Of a stretch of DNA of 64,000 nt, positions 22,391 through 34,002 are shown piece after piece (within the stretch, counting starts at the first letter, position 1; each line of letters opens with the position of its first letter). The translations under genes were made by a program, and so were the position numbers. Below the pieces are notes generated by a model, which did no database searches, had not been told where the DNA came from, and was given only the letters and a program-made list of their open reading frames with translations. Source of the DNA: Onchidella celtica (taxonomy: Eukaryota > Mollusca > Gastropoda > Systellommatophora > Onchidiidae); NCBI GenBank assembly GCA_963931925.1, contig OZ007569.1, positions 67,978,420 through 68,042,419 on the forward strand, read 5' to 3'.

Positions 22391-24977
22391 TGTGGATAGC
22401 GTAATCTACCTTTGAAACAACTCGCTCAACAACATAAGGACCTTTCCACGTCATCAATAACTTATTATGTTCCGTGGGTAACAGCAATAGGACCTTGTCC
22501 CCTGGCTTAAAAATTCTGAGTTTGGATCCTCTATCTTTATAGCGTATTTCTCTTTTTGAAGCGATACTCGAAGCTTCTTCTGCTATAGTGCGCGCTGAAG
22601 ATAATCTTTCTCTTAAATCAACAAGGTCTATCGAAACCTTTTTAAACGGTTCCGAAACCGTGGGGATCTTTTTAAGAGGAGCCTGGGGTGTACGCCCCTT
22701 ATGCGTCGTCTTTTGGCACGCACTGCATGTCTTACAGTACACTTGTACATCTCTGTGGATCGATGGCCAGTAAAAATTTTTAAGCACCCTTTCTTTGGTT
22801 CTAGCTATCCCCATATGACCCGCTAATGGGACATCATGTGCCAAATGCAATACTGTTGCGATCAGCAACGCCGGCACAACGACCTGCTTTAAAATGGAGG
22901 CCACAGTTACATACTTACGGAACAGAATGCCCGCCTGAACAAAAAAAGAAGACGAGCCGTTCTTATATTTCCTCGTCTTCTCGGTTCGCGCTTCCCCAAA
23001 ACATGGGTTTAATGATGGATCCTCCCTTTGTAATCTCGCCAAGCGCTCTGGCGTGATATCTAGGTTGACCGCTGGCGTTGCCAAAGGTCTAATCCTATCC
23101 TTAGCTACCTGTCGGCGTGTTTCCACCGCGGCACAAAAGTCAATACCTTTTGATTGAGACCATGCCTGCACATTCTCTTCGGAAGGGGAAACTACCCGTG
23201 ATACATTCCCAATAATGAGCTGGGCGCCCGGAAAACAACCAACGACTGCCTCGACTTCCCCGCTAAGGAAAGGTGTATCTATCACTATTCTCGCCATCGG
23301 TAATTTCTCAATGGCCCCCGAAAATTGGATGCACGGGACAGTCTCTCCCGTAAGCTGTGACTCCCGAATGCAGTCCCTATGTACTCCCACAACGGTAGAT
23401 CCTGTATCTCGTAGAACCGAGACCGGTTCGTCCCCAACAAACCCCGGATAAACCCTAAGACCACTTCCTGTATGACATGAATTTATAACGGGGATCTTTC
23501 TCCCACAAGGTAAAACACCGGAAGACAATAACTTCTCACAACTGGGACACTTAGAATACTGTCCGCCTCCGTTGTCCGATGTAACACACGCAGCCGCATG
23601 ATGAAATTTATTAGGGGAACATGGACTGGAGCTACTGTCCACGTTCGCCGCTATCCTACCTGTAGGGCAGTTCACGCTGATGTGATCCGCTCTACCGCAG
23701 TTCCAACACTTCGCGGCCCTACACTCGCGCGAAAAGTGACCCACGCGTCCGCAAGTCCAACACTCCGCTCTCTTTGCTGCACTAGGCCTGGGTCCCCGTG
23801 ACCCATCGCGACCGGAACTAAAGTCCCTATGCCGTCGGTCATCGGCAAAGGTCACAAATCGCCCCCGGCCATTACCGCGACCTAGCCCTCCTGCTCGGTC
23901 AAACTTACCGGATCCATATGCCGGTGATTGGTGATAGCCCCTACGCTGCCCCTGGGCTTGCCCGCTATAGGCACCACGCTGACGCGACCTGTCCCCAAGT
24001 CCTGCCGGCGACCCCTCGACAACGGCGACGTATCCAGCATCCTGGACGTACGCCCTGGCGACTGGTTTGGACGGATGCGCCGTACGGTATGCCTCCGCCA
24101 ACTTAGACGCCTCCTGCACCGTCGCGGGTTCGTTCTCTTTCAGGAAAGCCACCAGATCTTTGTGGCACGACGCGTACAGCTGGTCACGGATCATTAGGTC
24201 TTTCAGTTTAGCGAAATCCGTGCCCACATGCGCCAAGTCTACCCAGTTCGCGAAATACTCAGTTAGTCTCGCGACGAAGGCAGCAAAGTCCTCCCTGGTA
24301 TCTGCACGTGCTCGCCTAAACTGCTCCCGGAAATATTCCTCGGTACGCGCAAATCGGCGAAGCAGCAAAGCCTTCAGCTTATCGTAATCTTGCACGTCTT
24401 CGCGCTGTAGCTCTTTAAAGTAGGTTAACGCTCGCCCCTACAATAGCGACGCCAGGTATGTGGCCCATAATTCCTTATTTTCCTCCCATTGCAATTGTGC
24501 GTTCAGTTCGAACCTGTAAAGGAAGGCGTCTATGTCGTCCTTCCGGTCGTCGAACGTAGGGAGCTTAATCCTAACGCCACCTTTATTGTGTACCTGCCGC
24601 TCAACTGTGTCCGTTGGCGTATTCTTTTTGATTTCCAACTCGGCGATTCTTATTCGCGCCTCTCTCTCCTGTTGCTTATCCCTAGCCTCTATCTCCCGCT
24701 CTTGGGCTTCTATCTCCTTTAACTTTATCTCCCTTTCCTGCTCCTGAGCCTTAGCCTCTCTTTCTCGCTCCTGAGCCTTAGCCTCTCTTTCTCGCTCCTG
24801 AGCCTTAGCCTCTCTTTCCTCTTCTCTCTGTCGCTCTTGAGCCTCTTTTTCTCGCTCTCTATCCTTAGCACGCTCATCGCGCAAATCCGCCTGCTGTTCT
24901 TTAATCCAGCCGCGTAGCTCTTCTCCCTCAAGGCCAAGTTCCTTACCCAACTTCATTAATTGTTGGAGTTCTGCCAT
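22290..24977 (-). pseudogene. gag-protease-integrase, amber codon and core deletion
   Basis: One frame of 896 codons is interrupted only by TAG at 24440-24438 (codon 180). The ATG at 24977 has a strong context (GAAATGG). The N-terminal 110 residues are charged and coiled-coil-like, with an EREREAKAQ repeat, followed by the gag core. Numbering residues from the Met at 24395: zinc knuckles CWTCGRVGHFSREC (212-225) and CWNCGRADHISVNC (230-243); protease with DTG at 330-332 and IIGN at 394-397; integrase zinc-binding domain with His517/520/527 and Cys554/557/560; and a C-terminal domain with KGPYVV near 651. The integrase DDE core is missing between VSIDLV (about 592) and RERLSSART, with the frame preserved. 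Protease runs directly into integrase without RT between them. Gag forms particles and the other domains process and integrate the cDNA; this copy could not integrate by itself. Confidence 0.9.
24438..24440 (-). other. In-frame TAG in gag
   Basis: CTA on + is TAG on the - strand, within ASLL-stop-GRALTYFKEL. The frame is open on both sides and gag homology continues, so this is a single nonsense change. A programmed read-through is less likely because the stop lies inside the gag core rather than at the gag-pol border. Confidence 0.85.
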
Positions 24978-25907
24978 TTCACAGATTTATGGTAAGGTAT
25001 GTACTATAAAAACGGCTAACCTGTCGGTATGATCACTAACGACACGACCAGAGACCTGAGATCACACCAGATATAACAATACCCAGTTGTCTCAATTACA
25101 ATTCAGAAATTTACCTTTAAAACACAATTAATTCTATATCTATAAAATGTATAGCACTATTAATTAACAAAACGAAAGGAAAAGATAAGAATGAGAAAAT
25201 TCAGTAGAAGGACCACAAGTACGTCAAGGACAACGAACCAGACTAGGACAAAGACCTAAAAAAGAAAATATAATGGAAAAAAATGCAACCTAAATACGCC
25301 GATTACACTACACGGTACGAACAAGAACAGAGTCTGAAAAAAAAGAACGTATTTACAGATAGGTAGAAAGAGGGACAAGAGAATACGTCTTCCCGCGGAA
25401 CAGAGAAGATATCGACGCTACAACTAAACAATAACAAAGCCCTAAAGACTGTTCACCGTGGTGAACGAAGTTCCAAGTTTCCCACACCTTTTTTTAAAAG
25501 GATAAACTAAGTTCACCACAGCAAACCCGCGCCACCGCCCGTATAATCAATTACAACGAAAACAGCAAAAACAGGGAAAAAGACAGATGAAAAGACAGCC
25601 CTCAATCCAGGGTACAAAATTTCAATTTCACTTAACTTCCACCCTTGATCTAAATTTCTCCCCTTTTCTCGGAGCTCTGGCTGCTTGACCTCTACAGGCT
25701 GGCACACACACTCTGCAGAAATTTAAGTACACATTAGTACATATTTATAGCAATACATGCATCAATACATATTCATAAATATACATAAATCATATCATGA
25801 AATATCCATTCATCCCACGAACAAAGACAACAGCACGAATTCCTAGCACAACAGAAAAACAAGTAGATATAACAAATACACAATGTCAAAATGACCACAG
25901 GTAAACA
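24978..25907 (-). other. Retrotransposon 5' leader
   Basis: About 930 bp between the primer-binding site and the gag ATG. A 64-codon leader frame (25707-25513) has no recognisable domain. Packaging signals are expected here in such elements but cannot be pinpointed. Confidence 0.6.
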
Positions 25908-25920
25908 GGACGAGCCCCCA
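25908..25920 (-). promoter_or_regulatory. Primer-binding site, tRNA-Pro
   Basis: On the - strand TGGGGGCTCGTCC lies one base after the 5' LTR end (GTGACA). It is complementary to the 3' end of metazoan tRNA-Pro and matches 13 bases of the primer-binding site used by murine leukaemia virus-type retroviruses. Confidence 0.85.
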
Positions 25921-25921
25921 C

Positions 25922-27030
25922 TGTCACAAATCCCAGACTGGGAGATGTAATAAGTTATGACAGGACAACAATCACGAACGAACAAGTTTAACACTTAACA
26001 GAACAACCCATCAGACTCACACATTTATTAAACATGATTATACATATAATAGCGCAATTACATACATGATATTATTGAAATGACTTGCCGTACAACGGCC
26101 TTATTCTCACACACACTCTCCCTCGGATCCACAATCCGGTAGTTACTCCTAAAGGCACTTCGGCCTCAGCCTCTCCCCTCAGGGTCTTAATAGCACCTTA
26201 GTAATTCACTGGCACCGCAGTCTCTTCATATCACCGCCTATTGTCATACAACTTATCAGTTCACTTGCCCATCAACATGGCAATACTATGGTATCTCATT
26301 CACTCTCATATCTACGTCCCTGTCCGTGGCCTGACTGCCACGACTTTAGGTGCCTCTACTGTCCTACACCGACAGTCTCACTTCTGGCCTATGTATGGCC
26401 TCCGGCCCTATGCTGGCCTATCACTTGTGTTCATCGAGGTGGCTCTTCGGCCCCGTCCCCGACACCTACAAGAATAACATTACATTGGTATAACACCCTT
26501 CCATTTCTATTCACTCCACCTCTCCTTACAACTCATGAAGCGTACACATAATAGTTCACCTTTCACTCACCACACATCTTACGGTAACACATCTCCATCG
26601 GAGTTCACAATACTCACTCGTGCTACAAATCCATGAACTCACTTTCATCTATCGCTCATGGCGCACATTGCTATATCCAATATCAAGGACTTCCACATTC
26701 CTCACATATACTTATTCACATCATGGTAATAGACGAATATAATATAATACATCAATCATAATAATCAATCAACGTTCTACATACCAGTCATTACTGGAAA
26801 GACTCTCTCGTTAGTCTTCTCGACTGCTCCCTTTATGTCCGCCCGATGGGCTCTTATTCACAGGTCCGCTTCGTAGGACCTTCTAACTTGCAGTGATAGT
26901 AATGCAGCGCTTTCGTCTCATTCAGACCCCCCCACTCATGACATGCACGACTTTCTTCCCTGTCTCCGTGCGTTAATTTTACTCTCCCCCCCTCCGTAAT
27001 TATTAACTATCGCTCACTCCACTCGTGACA
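25922..27030 (-). repeat. 5' LTR (right in window)
   Basis: 1,109 bp, TGTCAC...GTGACA, the promoter-bearing copy for leftward transcription. An AT-rich TATA-like stretch on the - strand lies near 26733-26750, but the start site cannot be fixed by eye. TGGGG follows at 27031-27035. Confidence 0.95.
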
Positions 27031-27035
27031 TGGGG

Positions 27036-29739
27036 CACGAATGTAACCTTTGCTGAAATAACAGTGTTAGTGTAATCTTTGAGAATATGATATCCCGGCT
27101 TCTCAAAGGTTAACCGCATTTTTATGCCGCTGTTAACAAGTTGAAAAACTATGACATATCCAGGGTCAAGTAATCTGTGTCCCCACAACCGTGCAATGTC
27201 TAACCTCGTCCAAATCAATGGCAAGTTTACCCCCTGTGTGTTTCCAGCTTGCGTGCACGACAAATCACATTTCTTTTGATTCAGTATCCAGATTAGAGTT
27301 GCGATCTGGCGTTATGAAACTTAAAGTGAATAGTTCAATGTAACCTTTTTCACGATATCAATGCAATTCAAAGAGAAGTCACGGATGTATTCTTTCATTC
27401 GTTGGAGATCAAAGCAAGCTGTTAGGCTTTTTCGTGAACCTGAGTTTTTCAGGTTTGTTTGAAAGAAGCCTTTAGAATCTGGTTTTAAATGAAGCCTATA
27501 TGGTTCACGAATATCTTCATGCATAACAGCGGCATTCTATGCTGCTGAGATGTCGTCATTAATTCCCGAACGTTTCTGGATTTCAAAATGAATGGTTATC
27601 GCATTATTTCATTCTGCGTGTTCAAAAGAGAAACTGGAGCTAGCGGGCATGATTTCAATCACACAAGGGAAGATGCCTGTACTGTCTGGATGCTGATACT
27701 CCTTCAAAGAGAAGTAGAAAACTTTGATTACCTGTGCACCGCGGTAGGCCCACGGAATGAAGACAGACCAAATACCTTCTTTTAACGACAAGGCACGTGC
27801 AACAAGCCAATAAAAACGATTTGGAAACGTCATGCTTTTTGAGCAGAACAAGCAATAACAATGTATGATTTTTCTTCTTTTCCTGTGAAGGAGATGCAAC
27901 GATTTGCAAAATAGAAGAAAAGTCCAAGTTTTGCTCATGCTGCCTACACAGCTCTATTCTCCTTTAGTGTAATCACGCATGTTTGAAGTAAATAGTGGTT
28001 ATTTGACAGCCATAATCGTCAAAGTGGTATTCGTTTGCTTGAACAAAAAAACAAAAAAAATTAATGGTTAGAAATTTTCTAAATGCTTTGTAGGAATTGG
28101 AAACCATATTTGTATGTAAAAAAATGAAGCGAACCAATTTTAGCCGGAGGAAGGCTGCTTGCCGTCGGAAAATCTAGAACGCAGAAAAAAAAATTTACAC
28201 CATGTAATGATCTACACGCATTTTCCACTTGTTTTAGATATGACCTACATTTCTTCTGGTCATTTCTTTATAGTGCTTTCTGATATTTTGGCCTTTTTTC
28301 CTGTCGCAACTTTCACAACAGTCAAAGATCAGTTCATGGGTATTGCATATTCTAGGGAAATTGATACTGTTTGATACATACCTTGGATTTACCGATTAGA
28401 AACTCTTAAGCTCATAGAAGCTCATAGTACATGGAAAAAAATGATTTCAAATCAACAATCAGTTTTCGAGAAAACCGCAGGAGACAGGATTTCTAGATGC
28501 GCTTTTATACCAGAGTAGTTCAGCCAGAGCATTCTTATGTCGATTTAAGTTGTAAGTTAATGGCTGTTAAAAGTAAGGCCGAAAAGTGAATTGTTGTCAG
28601 CTTACCCACTATCGCAAGCGATAATATTGTTTTAAACTGCTCTGATGCGCCTCTGATACATGAATCTAATTCCAGGTGAGATAAGTAGTCATAGCGTTAT
28701 CAGTAGTGTGGATGTGATAATGTGAGTTATGATGATTGCTGAGCGCATGGAATTAAACTTTTATTGTCGGGAGGGTGAGGGTTAAAGCTCCCAAACCGGT
28801 TTTGATTTTGATCTCTCCTATAATGTCAAAAATAGTGTAGTGTAGAAAATGAACAAGTAAATAAATAAGTAAATCTGAACATTGGAGAACGCCAGCAAGT
28901 ATATCAGGTGAAAGGGCACTTCAATCAAACAAGTTTAGCACCATCGTTGGCCAAGCGAAGCCTAAGAATTCTTGTTTGATCACACGGATTAGCAATGTGC
29001 CTAATTCGGGCGCCGATCTGTTCAAAGTAAGCCACGTTGAAATTGTTTACCTTTTCACTGCCCCTGGTAATGTATCGGCCTTGCGGTAACCGTTCCACTT
29101 CAGTGAATGCTACGAAGCATTTAACCAATCATAGGCGGTCGGCAACATTATACATACTCACAACTGGTAACAGTGGCGAAAATGAAAGCGATATTTTAGG
29201 TCGTACACGAATTTAATGTTTGGAACCAGGCACTACTGGGGCATGGCAGTTCACTCTCAAATCTGTAGTACCTGGATCAACTCGTAAAATCTTGAACGTA
29301 AAGTGGTGCACAAAATTTTAAACAGATGTCTTTAGTCACGTTTTTTTAAAAATATTTTCGTAAAACACTGGCTCAGAAAACGTAACATTGTTCTGCCCAT
29401 CCTTTGTAATCTGGGCTGTTCGATAGCATTATATTAATTTTGTTAAACGAGTGATACGATATTCTTGTTATTATTATCATTTCCCTGAATGTCAGATAAA
29501 CAGCGGTTACAGTGAAAGCCACAAAATGCTCAGAGACAGATGTTTTATTGCCCTGAGCTGGCACCTTATCGGTGTCTATTATATTTACTGAAAGAATACA
29601 GAGACCAACGGTGAGATTTAAAGTTACAGTTTAATGAATGCACATCAATTTTTTTCCAGGTTCAAGTTTTGAATCGCGTCTGAAAACTAGTATGACTGAA
29701 TGTTGTTGGTGTTTCGGTCAGAATGGCGGTATTAAGATG
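27036..29739. other. Intronic, nothing recognised
   Basis: Right flank of the LTR insertion. Small frames such as 28159-28374 (+) and 29128-28925 (-) have no recognisable domain. No globin exon was recognised. Confidence 0.4.
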
Positions 29740-30345
29740 AAATGTAGCACATTCAAGGTGCTCGCCTCTCATGTCAAGGGTCCCGGGTTCAAAACCCGGG
29801 CTGTGCAGGCATGTTGGAAATTGGGATTTTTCTCATATTTTCATGTTCCTGATCCTATTGGGGGGTAGGATCGAGTACCTAGTCTTCTCGGATAAGGACG
29901 AAAAATTCGGAGGGCCCGTGTGCACGTTGTGCATGTTAAAGATACCTTGGCAGTTGGAAATCGTAAAGAGCAGGCCGAACAGGCCCACGCCAGGGCAAAA
30001 TTGAAATTAAAATTAATAGATTAAAATTTATCCCTATCACCCCCCATATCACCAACGAAAATTTATAATTCATTATTAAATAAATATTATATAATTATAT
30101 TCAAATATTATTATAATACTTTAAAATACAAGTTGTGATTGTGAACTGTTGTGAGTTGTGAACTGCGCCTAACAGGCTGCGTTACAATTTGCTCTGAGAT
30201 AGAGAGAGATAGAGAGAGTGAGAGAAAGAGAGTGAGAGAGATGCAAATCGAGAGAACAAGACTTTCTGTAAAGCGCCTAGAGCAAACTCGTTTGGATTAG
30301 GCGCTATGTAAATGATCTCCATTATCATTATTGTTATTATTTCTT
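29740..30345 (+). mobile_element. tRNA-derived SINE, family A, near full length
   Basis: The head has AAGGTGCTCGCCTCTCATG and the B box CCGGGTTCAAAACCCGGG. The body has GATAAGGACGAAAAATTCGG, GGGCCCGTGTGCACGTTGTG and TTGGCAGTTGGAAATCG, shared with 18794-19190. After an AT-rich and GAGA-rich stretch (30190-30240) it ends with TGTAAAGCGCCTAGAGC and GGATTAGGCGCTATGTAAATG, followed by an ATT-rich tail. This kind of GCGC...GCGCTAT-AAAT tail is typical of SINEs that borrow a LINE 3' end. Treating the last part as the same element is inference from spacing. Confidence 0.72.
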
Positions 30346-30870
30346 AGACAACTTGTCTTAAGAAGATTTTTACCAGGACACGTCTTTTCTGACTGGTTTT
30401 CCCCCTCGCCCGGATAAACCTAGCCTTGTGATCACTTGATAGTTGTTTCAATGTCTCCCGACGCTATGTTCTTTAAAATTTGGAACAATGGGCCAGAAAA
30501 AAAAAAAAGACAAAATATGTTTCTAATTATTATAGATCAACCAGGCGGGTTCCCCTCTTTTTTCTTTCAGCTAGAGCGAGGGAAAGTTTAAAAAAGTGTT
30601 TCGAATAAGATCCTGCTCTTTACTATCAATAATTCTTTTCCACCTTTCTACAATTTTATTTCAGTGCGTGTTTATTTATCACAAAAGTATACCGGGAAGG
30701 AACATCATCATATTGCTGTATATTGCACACTATTTTGGCACCAAGATTAAAATCAGATTTCAAATTAAATCATGCTAGATATGTTCACTGACTTTACATT
30801 AATGATGATCAGAATACAAAAACATGAGACGAATGAAAAGAGGAACAGGGCAATATCGCTGACCCCAAAG
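30346..30870. other. Intronic, nothing recognised
   Basis: AT-rich spacer between the SINE tail and a minisatellite. No exon or repeat boundary was seen. Confidence 0.4.
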
Positions 30871-30990
30871 TTTACGGCCAATTTCAAATGTTTACAGCCA
30901 GTTTCAGATGTTTTCAGACTGTTTCAACAGTTTACAGCCAATTTCAAATATCTGTAGCCTATTTCAAATGCTGACAGCCCAATTTAAGTG
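30871..30990. repeat. 20-bp minisatellite, six diverged units
   Basis: Six consecutive 20-bp units resemble TTTACAGCCAATTTCAAATG. Spacing is exactly 20 bp, with 1-8 substitutions per unit. Confidence 0.9.
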
Positions 30991-32980
30991 TTTGCAACAA
31001 AAATGTATTCGAAATAAGAAGTATGCAGGTTAAAACAGTTTTGTTTCCGCTGCTTGTAATAATTTGTGCAAGTTTCGTGACGGAGCAGATGATATTTTTT
31101 AACTTATCAATGGAGACAAAGTATCATGGTACTATTATAGTTTTTTTATATTTTTTTCATGATACTATGCATCTTTTAATGCCAAAGATGCTCCATAATC
31201 CCTAAAAAATTTAGAGGAAAACATTCTAACGTTAAACAGAATACATGCTTACTATGCTCAAGGTTGCTAATGCACAGTCACGCCCATGTCAGTTATATAA
31301 CAAAGACATGAAATTATTGGATGGAAATCTAATTATTTTCCTGCCTTAGCATTGAGTCATTTATTTGGGGATATAAACTAAAATTAGGACCATTGGAAGA
31401 CCTGAATGACGACAGAAGGCTTTTTAATGGGGCAGCTTATAGATTCATTTCCCTCATGGAAACAGGGAGAAATCTGATATCCAGTTTCCAGTTCTCACCA
31501 GGATCTGATAATTCAGATAGAACCGAAACCGTGGATTAGAATGGATAGTTATGAACACAACGATATGGCCTCGTCCTAATTATGTTGTTAATTGTGGTTG
31601 CAAAATGAAAATTATAGGAATTGTGGTGCCGAGAATGCGACGTGATGTATGGACGGATGCGTGGGTGGATGGATAGACGAATAGGTGGATGGATGCCTGA
31701 ATGGATGGACAGATGGATGAGTGGACAGATAGATTATGGATTATAGATGGGTAGATACGTGCTTGAGTGGTAGATGAATATTGGTGGGAAACTAATTATT
31801 TAGAAGTCTCGGGGAGGCAGGCTTCATTTTGCGTGCCCACATGTATAATAAGTGTCCAATAAATGTGTTTCATGTGCCAGTATGGCCCTTTCCTCTTTAC
31901 GATTTGTGGGGAGGGATGACACCTCTTTCAATATCCATGCTTAGTCCAAAAATACATTGAAAATCTTGCAGGAAAATTGGATTAACTAAATGTGCGAGAG
32001 TGAAAGTCAAAGTTATGTAGAGATTTGCTTTTAATTTCCAACTCGACCCTGTCTTCCCCGCACCCACTTTTAAAAAATATATTTTGTGGTTCAAGAGCAA
32101 TGTTAGTATGCATGTATATTGATCTTTGCAATGTTTAGCTAATAACCCGACCCTTCATGAATGCTTATTCTAGTGAATTACTGTTAAAAGAACCAAAAAC
32201 AGGTTTTGCAGCACAGCTACTTCAGCACTGCCCACTTGTAACTTGCTTAAAGTTGATCTAGAACCTCTGTACTGTTGACCCCTGAATCTTAACACGGAGG
32301 TCGTTGGCTTATTGGGAACCGTAGGCTTAGCCCAGGCATAGCTGTATTATGATCCGAATCTTAGCATTCTCAGCGTGTGAATGACACCCATTCAGTCTTT
32401 ATTTACCCTGATTTCTGACCCGATTCCACTTGTATCGATTGGGATGAATCGGTTACTTCTATGTATATCGAAGTCTTTATAACGAAGTCTGTGACTTTTT
32501 CTATAGTTCAAGCGCAACACTGATAGAATTTATATTTCTGGATTGGAATCTTTTGTGGTGTGGATAATACTAGAGAGGCGGTACTGATATCGCCCGCCGT
32601 CTGTTTTGAATAAGACAGAACACACAGCAATACAGCGTTGTCAGATGTTTAAGTCATCAAGGACAGGAGAGATTACCTGCACCCTGTAATGACACACAGT
32701 GGTCTGGAACAAGATTCTCTATGAAGTAACGTAATTTGAAGGCTACACATTGTGTTCTGAAGCTGTACTTCTATTTTGCCAGTTTCATTTTGCATGTCGT
32801 GGGGTGGTGCCAGAACTCTCAGAACTGTATCCACCGCATGATATGCTAGGAGCAAGTGTATTAAACATAGTGTGCACAACTAGAGTCTCGAAGATAATTG
32901 CAGTGAAATCAGAAGAGCCAGAGTGTTTCCTGTAGCACACGGATTAATAGTTACACTGAGTACTTTGTGCGCCCTATTTA
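30991..32980. other. Intronic; GGAT repeat, otherwise nothing recognised
   Basis: A degenerate (GGAT/GGAC)n microsatellite lies at about 31655-31765. No exon was recognised. Confidence 0.4.
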
Positions 32981-33754
32981 AGCTGTGTGTACACGGTTCT
33001 AATTTTTAATATATTTTAGTTAGAACTGAATTAAAATAGGGCCTCGCTGTTTCAACGATTCTAACTTAGAATAAAACATAGAATAGGACAGGTTCTTTTC
33101 CTCCTTTCCAATTTCACTTTCTATCTAGATATTAACGTGGGTGTTTCAGCGGTTCTTATGCGCTTCTTCGTGAGAATGAAAAGTGAACTTAAAATTTTCC
33201 ATTCCAAGTTTTTTATCTCGGAATTGCTTTTAGATTGGTTCCAATTTTTAGTCTAACTTCCGTTCTATTACACTGATGGTCGAAGCATGACGGGGTTCAA
33301 AGCAAGCAAACTCCATAATCAGGCAAACCCAGTCTCTCAGCAAACCCAGTCTCTCAGCAAACACAGTCTCATATTTCTTTCAGTCGTTCCTTTCCTCCTC
33401 TGTCTTTCTTCATCGTTAAACAGAAATTGCAAAATTTCTTCACTGCGTGATCTCCAATAGGATCCGTCGTCAGTCACCATTTTGTTGAAGGAAGTTCACG
33501 TGACGATTTAGAAATGTTTTGTTTGTTTTTTAACTCCGTTGAAACGATTCAGGAGTATTAGAAACGAAATTGGAAAAGCGCATTCACAATTCAAACCTAG
33601 AAAGGCGCCAGAAATGTTAGGATGTACAATTAGAATCATTTTACGCACCATTGAAACACAGAAAGAAATTCGGAAATGGCGTTTTAGACCATGTCGACTT
33701 CTTTCAGCAGGGGAGGAAATTTAGAAGCACTGTTAGAACCGAATACACATAGCT
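32981..33754. mobile_element. Possible TIR element, diverged
   Basis: The left end (32981-33003) reads AGCTGTGTGTACACGGTTCT. The reverse complement of 33732-33754 reads AGCTATGTGTATTCGGTTCT, giving terminal inverted repeats of about 23 bp around about 775 bp. The interior has several GTTTCAACGATTC-like motifs in both orientations. No target duplication was confirmed. An 18-bp direct repeat (CAAACCCAGTCTCTCAG) occurs at 33324-33371. Confidence 0.35.
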
Positions 33755-33800
33755 ATAGCTGGTCTTTAGATCTTAACAGTTATGTTGTTGTTCTTACCGT

Positions 33801-34000
33801 NNNNNNNNNNNNNNNNNNNNNNNNNNNNNNNNNNNNNNNNNNNNNNNNNNNNNNNNNNNNNNNNNNNNNNNNNNNNNNNNNNNNNNNNNNNNNNNNNNNN
33901 NNNNNNNNNNNNNNNNNNNNNNNNNNNNNNNNNNNNNNNNNNNNNNNNNNNNNNNNNNNNNNNNNNNNNNNNNNNNNNNNNNNNNNNNNNNNNNNNNNNN
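33801..34000. other. Assembly gap, 200 N
   Basis: A block of exactly 200 N, likely a fixed-size placeholder, so real distances are unknown. It removes the sequence directly 5' of the second globin exon. The 154-codon frame spanning it (33691-34155) is an artefact of unread bases. Confidence 0.99.
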
Positions 34001-34002
34001 AA

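Larger units (their letters stand above)
20020..27030 (-). mobile_element. LTR retrotransposon, Ty3-type, Gmr1-like gene order
   Basis: A complete 7,011-bp insertion transcribed on the - strand. Both LTRs are 1,109 bp, run TGTCAC...GTGACA, and appear identical by eye. TGGGG is duplicated on both sides (20015-20019 and 27031-27035). Internal order on the - strand: primer-binding site (25920-25908), leader, gag (from 24977), aspartic protease, integrase Zn-binding domain, integrase C-terminal GPY/F-like domain, partial reverse transcriptase, RNase H (to 21479), polypurine tract. Integrase before RT is the Gmr1-like arrangement. The element cannot encode full enzymes: the integrase catalytic core and the N-terminal part of RT are deleted, and gag has an in-frame TAG. 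Identical LTRs imply a young insertion, so the proteins were probably supplied in trans by an intact relative. Confidence 0.93.

Noticed and set aside
22588..24747. Numerous + strand frames across the retrotransposon
   Set aside because: They are antisense shadows of the gag-protease-integrase frame.
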